Positions 9,338 through 18,419 of a stretch of 64,000 nt of DNA are shown piece by piece. A program made the position numbers and the translations under genes. The stretch comes from an uncultured Oscillospiraceae bacterium (lineage in GTDB: Bacteria; Bacillota; Clostridia; Oscillospirales; Oscillospiraceae): contig CAMVRT010000006.1 of the NCBI GenBank assembly GCA_947169975.1, forward strand, positions 41,344 to 105,343, given 5' to 3'. The notes beneath the pieces are model-generated. The model was not told the DNA's origin. It did not search any database and was given only the letters and a program-made list of their open reading frames with translations. Position 1 is the stretch's first letter; every line of letters starts with the position of its first letter.

Positions 9338-10437
9338 TTCGTATTCTCTTTTTTATTGAAACGTTGACCGGTGGCGGGGCGGAGAAGGTCCTGCGTGATC
9401 TGGTCAACCACATGGATCAGACGAAGTTCGACATCACCGTGCAGACCGTCTGGCCATGCGACGCCGCCCATTACTTGGCACCGGGCATCCGCTTTAAGTC
9501 GATGTATTCCTCCGAAAGCAAGGCCAACCGCCTTCGTTACCGCGCTGAGGCCGAGACGGGTCTGGCGTATCGCATGCACATCAAGGACGAATATGACATC
9601 GAGTGCGCCTACCTGGAAATGGGACCGACGAAGGTGCTGTCCGCCTCTACCAACAAGCGCGCCAAGAAGCTGGCGTGGGTGCACTGCGATCTGACCCGGG
9701 CGGTGGCAGACCCGCAAGCGTACGTAGCCAAGACTGCGTCGTGGTACGCAAAGTTCGATAAGGCCGTCTGTGTGTCGCAGAGCGTCAAGGGGCGGTTTGA
9801 CGAGCTGTTCCAAAACCGATTTGATTCTACGGTGCTGTATAACGTGATCGATGATGCGGCAATCCGGAAAAAGGCGCTGCTGCCGTTGCCGGATGGGATG
9901 AATAAGCGCAGGTTTACCGTGCTTTCCGTGGGACGGTTTTCCCCCCCAAAAAAATTCATACGTCTTTTGCAAGCACACAAGAGGTTGCTGGATGAGGGAA
10001 TGACGCATGACCTGTGGATCCTTGGCGACGGCCCGGAGAGACCGATGCTGGAGCAGTATGTGGAAGAGAACCATCTGCAGGCTTCTGTCAGCATGCCTGG
10101 TTTCGTGGAAAACCCGTACCCGTTTATGCGTGAGGCCGATCTGCTGGCCTGCTCGTCCATATACGAGGGCTACAGCACATTTATGACGGAGGGTGTCATC
10201 CTTGGCAAACCCATTGTAACGACGGATGTATCTGGTATGCGGGAGCTGCTGGGCGATTCGGAGTTTGGGCTGATAGTTGAGAACGATGACGAGGCGTTTT
10301 ATCAGGGGATGAAGCGAATGCGGACAGACACCGCGCTGCGCGAACAGTACGCTGCGAAAGCGGAAGCGAGAGGACGCGACTTCTCTGCGCAAAGGCTGAC
10401 AAAAACCGCGGAGAGCTTTTTCGAAGAGCTGATCTGA
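9334..10437 (+). CDS. Glycosyltransferase, GT4 family, TTG start
   Basis: A 367-residue GT-B enzyme. The glycine-rich loop ETLTGGGAEKVLRDLV follows the start, and the donor domain has CSSIYEGYSTFMTEG with the EX7E spacing, then GKPIVTTDVSGM. The only start giving a complete N-terminus is TTG 9334, which overlaps the preceding stop by four bases; it reads as Met-Ile-Arg-Ile-Leu. A run of six C and six A bases at 9943-9954 lies in frame and is a plausible slippage site, but the frame is intact here. Confidence 0.88.
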   Translation: MIRILFFIETLTGGGAEKVLRDLVNHMDQTKFDITVQTVWPCDAAHYLAPGIRFKSMYSSESKANRLRYRAEAETGLAYRMHIKDEYDIECAYLEMGPTKVLSASTNKRAKKLAWVHCDLTRAVADPQAYVAKTASWYAKFDKAVCVSQSVKGRFDELFQNRFDSTVLYNVIDDAAIRKKALLPLPDGMNKRRFTVLSVGRFSPPKKFIRLLQAHKRLLDEGMTHDLWILGDGPERPMLEQYVEENHLQASVSMPGFVENPYPFMREADLLACSSIYEGYSTFMTEGVILGKPIVTTDVSGMRELLGDSEFGLIVENDDEAFYQGMKRMRTDTALREQYAAKAEARGRDFSAQRLTKTAESFFEELI

Positions 10438-10498
10438 ATAATGAGCGACGAATTTCAGCAACTCTTACATAGGTACTATTCGGTTAAGGATTAACTGC

Positions 10499-11581
10499 AT
10501 GAATATTTACATGATCATGGCACTCGCCATTATCGTCCTGGCATTATTGATGCGGGGCAATCTTCCGCAAAACAAGCGATATATAGTATGGGCGTGTATC
10601 ATCATGTTCGTGGTCTATGGGCTGCGGGATGCTTATTCCATCGGCAACGATTCCAGTACGTCGTATCTTCATCAGTTTCAAAGAATGGAGACAACCTCGT
10701 GGGAGGAGTTAAGGGAAGGAACAGATCTGAACGAAAACCTGTTTTGGCGGTTTTGCGTCAAGCTGGGCTACGTTATCCTTGGCGGAGATTATCAGCTTTT
10801 TATTATCGTTCTGTCGGCGTTTGTCATGATCGTCTTCGGGCGGTTTATCTTCCGCTATTCTGTGAGCCCTGTTCAGAGCTTTGTCTATTATTGGGGCCTG
10901 TGGTTCTTTACGTTTAATTTCAGTGCCCTGAAGCAGAGCATCGCTATGTCGCTTCTGCTGCTTGCGTTCGATGCGATTATGGATCGACGGATATTGAAAT
11001 ATCTGATTTTGGTCGTAATGGCGGCATTGTTCCACTTCCCGGCTTTCATCTTTATACCAGCCTACTGGCTTGTAAAACTGAATCCGAGACGCGGATTCCT
11101 GGTGATCCTCGCAGCGGCGTTTGGCGCTGTGTATCTTTGGAGAGACGCGATCCTGAACTATATGGTGCAGTTCTACTATGAGGATTATGCCTTCGAGGGA
11201 GAAGATCGTTTCCTTACCGGAAAGGTGATCGTAATGCTACTGCTGGTGATTGGATCCTATTTCCTGCGGCGTCCGTCGAGAGATGACAGGGTTTATTCGG
11301 CATCGCTACAGTTTGTTGCGATTGCGACGGTGATACAGCTGTTCTCTGTCTATAACAACGTGTTTGAGCGACTGGCGGACTATTACTTCCAGTTTGCCGT
11401 CATATTTGTCCCCTTTGTTTTTGAAGGCGGGCGTCAGGAAAAGTTGACTTTTAGAGGAAAGCGTGAGCTATTAACGGCTGCGCCATATGTTTTGGGAATT
11501 CTATGTTTGTATAGATTCAATGATATCGTGACGAGACCAACGTCAATGTTGCTTCCGTTCAAGTTTTGGTTTCAACCTTGA
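10499..11581 (+). CDS. epsG: EpsG-family polysaccharide polymerase-like membrane protein
   Basis: A 360-residue polytopic membrane protein with about ten hydrophobic segments. The stretch VYGLRDAYSIGNDSSTSYL, with its Gly-Leu-Arg and Asp pair, is the signature region of EpsG/Wzy-like polymerases, as is the later YWGLWFFTFNFSALKQSIAMSLLLLA segment region (around residues 130-160), where Arg or Lys and Ser-Ile residues line the catalytic loop. In Wzy pathways such proteins join repeat units at the outer face of the membrane. Its presence alongside an ABC exporter is unusual. ATG 10499 lies 61 bp after the preceding gene. Confidence 0.82.
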   Translation: MNIYMIMALAIIVLALLMRGNLPQNKRYIVWACIIMFVVYGLRDAYSIGNDSSTSYLHQFQRMETTSWEELREGTDLNENLFWRFCVKLGYVILGGDYQLFIIVLSAFVMIVFGRFIFRYSVSPVQSFVYYWGLWFFTFNFSALKQSIAMSLLLLAFDAIMDRRILKYLILVVMAALFHFPAFIFIPAYWLVKLNPRRGFLVILAAAFGAVYLWRDAILNYMVQFYYEDYAFEGEDRFLTGKVIVMLLLVIGSYFLRRPSRDDRVYSASLQFVAIATVIQLFSVYNNVFERLADYYFQFAVIFVPFVFEGGRQEKLTFRGKRELLTAAPYVLGILCLYRFNDIVTRPTSMLLPFKFWFQP

Positions 11582-11606
11582 ATGATAGAGAAAAGTGGAG
11601 GACCAT

Positions 11607-12929
11607 ATGTCACTTTCTGAACAAATCATGAGCCATGACGCCTCGCTTGCCGTTGTGGGCCTGGGTTATGTCGGTATGCCGCTGGCGGTGGCTTTTGCGA
11701 AAAAAGACCTGCGGGTGATCGGCTATGACCTGAACGAGTCCAAGATTCAGGCCTATCGAAACGGCATTGACCCCACCCGCGAGGTGGGCGATGCAGCCAT
11801 CCGCAGTACCACGATGGAATTCACCAGCGACGAGACACGCCTGCGTGATGCCCGTTTCTTTGTCGTTGCCGTCCCGACACCTGTAAACGCGGATCACACC
11901 CCCGATTTGACCCCTGTGGAGGGAGCCAGCGAGATCGTGGGCCGCAACCTGAAGAAGGGATCCATCGTGGTCTTTGAATCCACTGTTTATCCCGGCGTCA
12001 CGGAGGACGTATGTGTGCCCATTCTGGAGCGGGAGTCGGGGCTGAAGTGCGGCGTGGATTTCAAGGTGGGCTACTCCCCTGAGCGGATCAACCCCGGCGA
12101 CCCGGTGCATCGGCTGGAGAACATCTGCAAGATCGTCTCCGGCATGGACGCAGAGTCGCTGGCGGAAATCAAGGCTGTCTACGATCTGATCATCGAAGTG
12201 GGTACTTATCCCGTATCTACCATCAAGACCGCCGAGGCCATCAAGGTGGTGGAGAACAGCCAGCGTGACATCAACATTGCCTTTATGAATGAGCTCGCCA
12301 TGGTGTTTGACCGCATGGGCATCGACACCCGTGAGGTCATTGACGGCATGAAGACCAAGTGGAATGCCCTGAATTTCTATCCCGGCCTGGTGGGTGGGCA
12401 CTGTATCGGCGTGGACCCCTACTACTTCACCTATGAGGCGGAGAAGCTGGGCTATCACAGTCAGATCATTCTCTCCGGCCGCAAGGTCAACGACGGCATG
12501 GGAGCTTTTGTGGCCGACGCCGCCATCAAACAGATGGTTCTGGCAGGTAAGGTGGTTCGTGATGCGAAGGTCGTGATTCTGGGCCTGACTTTTAAGGAGG
12601 ATTGCCCCGACACCCGCAACAGCAAAGTCATCGACATTGTGAAGCGGCTGGAGGAGTACGGCATCCGGCCTGTGATCGTGGACCCCCAGGCGGACAAATC
12701 CGAGGCACGGCGAGAGTACGGTGTGGAGCTGACTTCGCTGGAGAGCGTAGGCGACGCAGACTGTGTGATTCTGGCTGTGGCTCACAAAGAGTTCAAAGCG
12801 ATGACGATCGATCAGCTGGACAAACTGTTTGCCCCGGGGGAGAACGGGCAGAAGATCGTTATCGACGTCAAGAGCGTTTTGGACAAGCAGACTCTGGAAT
12901 CCGCCGGCTATCGTTTCTGGCGGCTGTAA
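11607..12929 (+). CDS. Nucleotide-sugar dehydrogenase, UDP-GlcNAc/GalNAc 6-dehydrogenase type (WbpA/TviB-like)
   Basis: A 440-residue NAD-dependent four-electron dehydrogenase oxidising C6 of a UDP-sugar to a uronic acid. The N-terminal AVVGLGYVGMPLA dinucleotide site, the central VESTVYPG and YSPERINPGD motifs, and the catalytic-cysteine motif GGHCIGVDPYY near residue 265 are intact. The neighbourhood WNALNFYPGLVGG matches the WbpA/TviB branch acting on N-acetylated sugars better than UDP-glucose dehydrogenase. The frame opens at GTG 11595, but GGAGG lies just after that codon and points to ATG 11607. The product would supply UDP-GlcNAcA or UDP-GalNAcA to the glycosyltransferases around it. 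Confidence 0.9.
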   Translation: MSLSEQIMSHDASLAVVGLGYVGMPLAVAFAKKDLRVIGYDLNESKIQAYRNGIDPTREVGDAAIRSTTMEFTSDETRLRDARFFVVAVPTPVNADHTPDLTPVEGASEIVGRNLKKGSIVVFESTVYPGVTEDVCVPILERESGLKCGVDFKVGYSPERINPGDPVHRLENICKIVSGMDAESLAEIKAVYDLIIEVGTYPVSTIKTAEAIKVVENSQRDINIAFMNELAMVFDRMGIDTREVIDGMKTKWNALNFYPGLVGGHCIGVDPYYFTYEAEKLGYHSQIILSGRKVNDGMGAFVADAAIKQMVLAGKVVRDAKVVILGLTFKEDCPDTRNSKVIDIVKRLEEYGIRPVIVDPQADKSEARREYGVELTSLESVGDADCVILAVAHKEFKAMTIDQLDKLFAPGENGQKIVIDVKSVLDKQTLESAGYRFWRL

Positions 12930-12944
12930 GTGAATGGTGAGTTT

Positions 12945-14060
12945 ATGAAGGGTTATTATCTGTTTGCTCCGGTTGAGCCGGAGTGCGCCGGGCCGGAGTC
13001 CGGCGTGGAGTGCAAGGTCCGTGCGCAGCACAGGGCACTGCAGCAGTATCTGGACTGCGAGCTGGTGATCCTGCCGGCCGTGGAATATACCGGCAGCGTG
13101 AAGGAAAAGATCGTTCGTCGTCTGCCCTTTACCGCTGCCTGGCGGAAGTGGGAGTATCACGGGGAGTTCAACGACGCGGACTTCCTGTATATCCGGCAGG
13201 TCTACCACGATGCCTCCTTTGCGCGGTATCTCCGGGCGATCCGCCGGCAGAATCCCAAGATCAAGATCATCTATGAGGTGCCGACGTATCCTTATCTGAC
13301 TGAGCAGAAAACATCTGCAGCCAATGCTGCCTTTCGGAAGAAAGAGGCTCGATGGTGTCTGCGGGCGGCAAAGTATCTGGACTGTATCGTAACCTTCTAC
13401 AGGCAGGATGAGATCTGGGGAGTGCCCTGCATCCAACTGATCAACGGCTTTGATTTCTCCCGGGTGGAGCTGCCGAATCGGCCCGCACCTCATAACGTAC
13501 AAATCATTTCGGTGGCGGCAACGGCTTTCTGGCATGGCTACGACCGTCTGATTGAGGGCATTCACCGCTACTATGAAAACGGTGGCACAGAGGAGATCAC
13601 CTACCACGTGGTCGGCAACATCCTGCCGGAGCTGCAGAAAATGGTACAGGACTACCACCTGGAGAAGCATGTATTTTTCCACGGCCGCCAGTCCGGGGAG
13701 GCACTGAAAAACCTGTACGCCAAATGCTATCTCGGCGTGGACGTCCTCGGCGGACACCGAAAGGACTATCCTGTCAGCAGCTCGTTGAAATCAAGAGAAT
13801 ACTGCGCTTATGGCATCCCGCTCCTTACATCCTCGCCCGTTGACTTCCTGCCGAAGGATTCGCCGTATCAGTATCTGGCGCCGTATGACGACAGTCCGGT
13901 GGATATGGACGCTGCCGTACGATTCTATCACGGATTGTATGACGGAAAGGACTGCAATAAAGTGGCAAGCGAGATACGCGCCTATGCGGAGGCGTGTTGT
14001 GACATGAAGACAACCATGAAGCCTGTGGCGGATTGGCTGATGGATTCCATCGATGTGTAA
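12945..14060 (+). CDS. Glycosyltransferase-like protein, GT-B fold
   Basis: About 371 residues. It starts MKGYYLFAPVEP, and the C-terminal half has the GT4-like strands IQIISVAATAFWHGYDRL and KHVFFHGRQSGEAL. The usual EX7E motif is not obvious; the corresponding loop reads SSLKSREYCAYGIPLL, with one Glu. It is therefore a divergent GT1/GT4-like enzyme and the assignment rests on fold pattern and context. GTG 12930, directly after the previous stop, is an alternative start; ATG 12945 is preceded by GGTGAG. Cytoplasmic, one sugar of the repeat unit by inference. Confidence 0.75.
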   Translation: MKGYYLFAPVEPECAGPESGVECKVRAQHRALQQYLDCELVILPAVEYTGSVKEKIVRRLPFTAAWRKWEYHGEFNDADFLYIRQVYHDASFARYLRAIRRQNPKIKIIYEVPTYPYLTEQKTSAANAAFRKKEARWCLRAAKYLDCIVTFYRQDEIWGVPCIQLINGFDFSRVELPNRPAPHNVQIISVAATAFWHGYDRLIEGIHRYYENGGTEEITYHVVGNILPELQKMVQDYHLEKHVFFHGRQSGEALKNLYAKCYLGVDVLGGHRKDYPVSSSLKSREYCAYGIPLLTSSPVDFLPKDSPYQYLAPYDDSPVDMDAAVRFYHGLYDGKDCNKVASEIRAYAEACCDMKTTMKPVADWLMDSIDV

Positions 14061-14073
14061 GTTTGAATAGATA

Positions 14074-15234
14074 ATGAAACTTCTTATTATGACCGGGCCG
14101 CTGTATCCGCAGCCTGGAAACAACGCCAACTTAATAGGAAAGCTGATTCCACGGTTTCTTGCGGCAGGCCATGAGGTGCATCTGCTTTCTGCTGCAACTG
14201 GTGCGGAGGAGAGCAAACTGCCGGCAGAATGTTTTGGCGTTCCGGTGCATTGGGTGACGGACCGGAGGCGGGACTGGAGGCGCAGGCTGATCTATCCAGC
14301 CATCTCCAAGGTGGCCGATCCCAATGGTTTCTCCGATGCGCTGCAGGCTCAGATCCTGCTTCGGGAACTGAAAACTGTCCGAAACAGTTTCCTCTTTGAT
14401 GCGGTGATCTCCACTTCTGAACCATATCCCATGGCAATTGCCGCGTCACAACTGGATGGCGGAAGAAAAGCGCTGTACATGATGGACCCGCCAGCCTGTG
14501 TCAGCAATGGTACGGAAACGGTATATCGGAACCGGACGCTTCCCCGCATGCTGAAAAACCAGACGGCTGTCATCACAACGCCGTTTATCAGTGATGCGTT
14601 GATTGTAAACGGTTATCGGTTGCCTGATAAATCGATTCCCGTTGGCTTTCCGATGATTACAGATCATATGCCGCCCCGGATGGCACCGGCAGATGATAGA
14701 ATCCACCTTCTTTATTGCGGTTGGCTCTATTCTGATATCCGCTCCCCCAAGTACTTCCTGGACATTCTCTCCCGCTTAGACGAGAGGTTTGTTGTCACCT
14801 TTATGGGGCGGGAATGTGAGAAACTGACGGATCGCTTCACTATTCATACCAAAGCTGAAGTCATCGCCCTGCCCAACCAGCCGTATGACGTCGCCCTGCA
14901 GGCCATGGCTGACGCCGACATCATGATCAACATCGGCAACAGCGTCCCGGTGCACATGCCATCCAAGACGCTGGAGTATATCAACACGGGCAAGCCCATT
15001 GTAAACTTCTACAAGATGGATGACTGCCCGACTTTGTACTACACAAACCGATATCCTCTGTGCCTGAATCTTTCCGAGCAGGATGCCGATGTTGATGCCA
15101 CAGCGAGGAGGTTCATTGATTTCTGCGTGAAGAACAAGGGGAAAACTGTGGAGCGCAGCTACATCGAGCGGGAGTTCGAGGATTGCACCCCGCAGTATAT
15201 TGCGCAGAAGATAATAGATAACCTGGAGAATTGA
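14074..15234 (+). CDS. Glycosyltransferase, GT4-like
   Basis: A 386-residue GT-B protein. It opens MKLLIMTGPLYPQPGNNANL, a typical N-terminal loop, and continues with LLYCGWLYSDIRSPKYFLDIL at the start of the donor domain. The donor loop reads VHMPSKTLEYINTGKPIVNF: the second Glu of EX7E is present but the first position is not acidic. It ends one base before the exporter permease gene starts, so it belongs to the same transcription unit. Confidence 0.8.
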   Translation: MKLLIMTGPLYPQPGNNANLIGKLIPRFLAAGHEVHLLSAATGAEESKLPAECFGVPVHWVTDRRRDWRRRLIYPAISKVADPNGFSDALQAQILLRELKTVRNSFLFDAVISTSEPYPMAIAASQLDGGRKALYMMDPPACVSNGTETVYRNRTLPRMLKNQTAVITTPFISDALIVNGYRLPDKSIPVGFPMITDHMPPRMAPADDRIHLLYCGWLYSDIRSPKYFLDILSRLDERFVVTFMGRECEKLTDRFTIHTKAEVIALPNQPYDVALQAMADADIMINIGNSVPVHMPSKTLEYINTGKPIVNFYKMDDCPTLYYTNRYPLCLNLSEQDADVDATARRFIDFCVKNKGKTVERSYIEREFEDCTPQYIAQKIIDNLEN

Positions 15235-15235
15235 T

Positions 15236-16096
15236 ATGGACGAAAACAGACCTGTAACCGTTATAAAGCCACACACCGGATGGCTGGATCTGCATCTGGG
15301 AGAACTGTTACACTACAAGGACCTGATCTTTCTTTTTGTAAAGCGAAACTTTGTCTCGCTGTATAAGCAGACGGTCCTTGGACCTGCATGGGCGGTGATC
15401 CAGCCGCTGCTGACCACTGTGGTGTTTTCCCTGGTCTTCGGCAATATTGCCGGACTTGCCGCTGACGGTGTGCCCACCTTTATCTTTTATCTGACCGCCA
15501 ACGTGATGTGGGGATATTTCTCTGGCTGCCTGACCACCACCTCCAGCACGTTTATTGCCAACAGCGGTATTTTGGGCAAGGTCTATTTCCCACGCCTGGT
15601 CATGCCGATCTCCACGGTGCTGTCCAAACTGATTGACTTCGCGATCCAATATGCGTTTATGATCATCTTTGTGATTTACTTTGCGCTGACAAACAGCGGC
15701 GTTCACCCCAACTGGTATATGCTCATGACGCCTGTTTTGCTGCTGCAGCTTGCCATGCTGAGTTTGGGCGTCGGAATCATCATCTCAGCCGCGACGACAA
15801 AGTACCGCGATCTGCGCATGCTGGTCTCCTTCGGCGTGCAGCTCTGGATGTACGCGACGCCTGTGGCATACGATATGTTTTCCATCGCGGGCTTTGCTCC
15901 CGGAGGAAAGTACTACCACATTTACATGTGCAATCCCGTGACGCCGATCATCAACATGTTTCGTTATGCCTATCTCGGCATCGGCGGCGTGGACTGGTTT
16001 TATTATGGAATCAGTTGGGTTGTGACCCTCGTTATTCTCTTTATCGGCGTGATCATGTTTACGCGTGTGGAGAGAACCTTCATGGATACAGTGTGA
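15236..16096 (+). CDS. wzm: ABC-2 type polysaccharide export permease (Wzm/TagG-like)
   Basis: A 286-residue membrane protein of the family that exports O-antigen and teichoic acid. The amphipathic N-terminus (HYKDLIFLFVKRNF) precedes about six membrane segments. The conserved YKQTVLGPAWAVIQPL motif and the GKVYFPRLVMPIS loop are hallmarks of this family. ATG 15236 comes one base after the preceding stop. Its ATPase partner is encoded 3.3 kb downstream at 19420. Together they would move the finished undecaprenyl-linked polymer to the outer face of the membrane. Confidence 0.93.
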   Translation: MDENRPVTVIKPHTGWLDLHLGELLHYKDLIFLFVKRNFVSLYKQTVLGPAWAVIQPLLTTVVFSLVFGNIAGLAADGVPTFIFYLTANVMWGYFSGCLTTTSSTFIANSGILGKVYFPRLVMPISTVLSKLIDFAIQYAFMIIFVIYFALTNSGVHPNWYMLMTPVLLLQLAMLSLGVGIIISAATTKYRDLRMLVSFGVQLWMYATPVAYDMFSIAGFAPGGKYYHIYMCNPVTPIINMFRYAYLGIGGVDWFYYGISWVVTLVILFIGVIMFTRVERTFMDTV

Positions 16097-16097
16097 T

Positions 16098-17174
16098 ATG
16101 GAGAATGTAAAAGTAACGGTTGTCTTAAGCACCTTTAATCAGGCCCCATATATCAGACAGGCCATCGACAGCATCTTGATGCAAAAAACGTGCTTTCCGT
16201 TTGAAATCCTTGCGGCGGATGACGCTTCTTCAGACGGAACGCAGGAGATCATTTTAGAGTACGAGAAGCAGTATCCAAACCTGATCAGTCATTATTTCAC
16301 CCCGGAGAATCTAGGCGACTGCAAAAAATTCACCAACTGCATCGATCTCGGGCTGTTGCATGGCGAGTATCTGGCGCATCTGGAGGGGGATGACTACTGG
16401 CTCCGGGAGGACCGACTGCAGATTCTGGCTGACTTTTTGGACACGCACCCGGAGTATTCCCGCGTGAGCCACCGCACGCTGATCGTGGATGAAAACGGCA
16501 TTGAAAAGGGATATGACATGCCCTTGGAAAAGAGCGACCGCACCTTTACGATTGAGAACTTCCTGGCCGGCGAGCAGTACTCAGACGTGGATTCCATGTA
16601 CCGCAATTACTACCGTCAGGCAGGCACGAAGTATCACGGTATTCTGCTGGCCTCAAAGAATCTGAGTGATTTTCAGGATATGTTCATCACGCAGGATTTC
16701 GGGCCGGTCTACATTCTGCCCGACTGTCTGAGTGCGTATCGCTCCCGCAGCGCACAGGGGGCGTTCAACTACAATTCCCTTATGAGCGCTGAGCGGCGCA
16801 GTGTCGATAAGATCACGGTAGCGAAGGCGGTCGAGGCGTTCTATGAGGGGAAATATGACTTGACCCCCCGTATCTACAGAGAACAGAAAAAGCTGATCAG
16901 AAATGCTGTGCGGCTCAGGGACCAAGCAGCCCTGCAGCGCGCGCGTGCGTATGTGCCTGCAAGTGAAATGAAGAGGCTCCTTTCGGAGCTGATGTATCAG
17001 ATCATCCGGGGGAGAGACCGCGCAGGCCGCGATTTTCTGAAGGAAAACCTGACAGATCAGGAGAAACGGGCGCTTTCCATTGGCTTTTTACCATATTGCC
17101 TTCGCCGCTGGGCCTCCCGGAACCGGCGGGACGGAGCGGAGGAAACAATCAGAGGTTATGTAGTTCAGCTCTGA
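16098..17174 (+). CDS. Glycosyltransferase, GT2 family
   Basis: A 358-residue GT-A enzyme. VKVTVVLSTFNQAPYIRQA, then AADDASSDGT (nucleotide site near residue 40) and HLEGDDYW (DxD-type metal motif near residue 92) identify it. The frame is open from 16065 within the exporter gene, but ATG 16098, one base past the exporter stop, gives the family N-terminus. The ribosome site is poor (GTGATATGG), suggesting coupling to exporter translation. A lysine- and arginine-rich C-terminal region of about 100 residues follows the catalytic domain. Confidence 0.88.
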   Translation: MENVKVTVVLSTFNQAPYIRQAIDSILMQKTCFPFEILAADDASSDGTQEIILEYEKQYPNLISHYFTPENLGDCKKFTNCIDLGLLHGEYLAHLEGDDYWLREDRLQILADFLDTHPEYSRVSHRTLIVDENGIEKGYDMPLEKSDRTFTIENFLAGEQYSDVDSMYRNYYRQAGTKYHGILLASKNLSDFQDMFITQDFGPVYILPDCLSAYRSRSAQGAFNYNSLMSAERRSVDKITVAKAVEAFYEGKYDLTPRIYREQKKLIRNAVRLRDQAALQRARAYVPASEMKRLLSELMYQIIRGRDRAGRDFLKENLTDQEKRALSIGFLPYCLRRWASRNRRDGAEETIRGYVVQL

Positions 17175-17199
17175 AATCTGGGATGATTGGAGAAACAGC

Positions 17200-18402
17200 A
17201 TGAAGAAAAAATTGCTTCTGCTCGGCGGCTCGGTGTATTTGATTCCGGTGATCGAAGCAGCGCACGCGCTCGACCTGTATGTGATCACCTGCGATTATTT
17301 GCCGGACAACGTTGCGCATTCCTATGCGGACGAGTATCACAACGTCAGTATTGTGGAAAAGGACGCGGTGCTGGAACTCGCAAAATCGCTGCGGGTCGAC
17401 GGGATCATGTCCTTTGCCACCGATCCAGGCGTGACCACCGCGGCCTATGTCGCGGAAAAAATGGGGCTGCCGTCCTGTGGCTCCTTTGCATCGGTTTCCA
17501 TCCTGCAGAACAAGGGGAAATTCCGCGCGTTCCTGCGGGATAACGGCTTCCATACGCCGCTGGCGCGAAGCTACACGGACGTAAAAGCTGCGCTTTCGGA
17601 CCTGGATGACTTTCACTGGCCGCTAATCGTAAAACCTACGGACTCTGCAGGCAGTAAAGGGGTCACCCGCATCGACCGTGCGGAGCAACTGGAAGAAAGC
17701 ATACGCGATGCGCTGCGGTGCTCCATAAAAAAGGAGTTTATCATCGAGGAGTTTATTGAAGCGGAGGGGTATTCCTCTGACAGCGATTGCTTTTCCGTGG
17801 ATGGAGAGCTCCGTTTTGTCTCATTTTCAGATCAGCATTTTGACAGGAACTCCGACAATCCCTATACGCCGTGCGGTTATTCGTGGCCGTGCGAAATGGA
17901 TGGAAAACAGCAGAATGAGCTGCGCACGGAGATACAGCGACTGATCCGGCTTCTCGGCCTCGGAACATCCCTTTACAATGTGGAGACGAGAGTGGGGAAA
18001 GACGGCACGCCGTACATTATGGAGCTGTCCCCCAGAGGGGGCGGCAACTGCATTTCAGAGTGTCTGCGCTATGCCGCGAAAACAGATCTGATCACGGCCG
18101 CTGTTCGCGCTGCAGTCGGCCTTTCGGTGGATGTGGCGCAGAACCCCTATGACGGTTTCTGGGCTGAGCTGATCCTCCACGCCAATCAGGCCGGCAGATT
18201 TGAGAGCGTTGAGATAGCGGATATGCTTAAAGAGAACCTGGTTCGCTTGGATTGCTGGGAGAAGACCGGAGCGCCTGTTGGCGCTTTTACGGGGGCAAAT
18301 AAAGCGATCGGCACGGCGCTGTTTCGATTTGAAACGAGAGATAAATTGGATCATCTGATGGCAGACCCGGATCGCTATGTCTCGGTTCGTGTCCGCGCCT
18401 GA
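17200..18402 (+). CDS. ATP-grasp domain protein (ATP-dependent ligase)
   Basis: A 400-residue ATP-grasp enzyme of the carbamoyl-phosphate-synthase/biotin-carboxylase type. After an N-terminal Rossmann-like domain (KKKLLLLGGSVYLIPV), the ATP-binding core shows PLIVKPTDSAGSKGV near residue 147, the FIIEEFIEAEGYSSD segment near 183, and the metal-binding YIMELSPRGGGN near 275. Such enzymes join a carboxylate to an amine or thiol through an acyl-phosphate. Inside this cluster a role in attaching an amino acid or other acid to an amino sugar or uronic acid is plausible. That is inference, and the acceptor is unknown. Confidence 0.82.
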   Translation: MKKKLLLLGGSVYLIPVIEAAHALDLYVITCDYLPDNVAHSYADEYHNVSIVEKDAVLELAKSLRVDGIMSFATDPGVTTAAYVAEKMGLPSCGSFASVSILQNKGKFRAFLRDNGFHTPLARSYTDVKAALSDLDDFHWPLIVKPTDSAGSKGVTRIDRAEQLEESIRDALRCSIKKEFIIEEFIEAEGYSSDSDCFSVDGELRFVSFSDQHFDRNSDNPYTPCGYSWPCEMDGKQQNELRTEIQRLIRLLGLGTSLYNVETRVGKDGTPYIMELSPRGGGNCISECLRYAAKTDLITAAVRAAVGLSVDVAQNPYDGFWAELILHANQAGRFESVEIADMLKENLVRLDCWEKTGAPVGAFTGANKAIGTALFRFETRDKLDHLMADPDRYVSVRVRA

Positions 18403-18419
18403 CAGTGCAGGAGGAGAGA

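Noticed and set aside
11610..13757. A 715-residue open frame on the minus strand
   Set aside because: It is antisense to the nucleotide-sugar dehydrogenase and the next glycosyltransferase, both with intact family motifs; a high-GC shadow.
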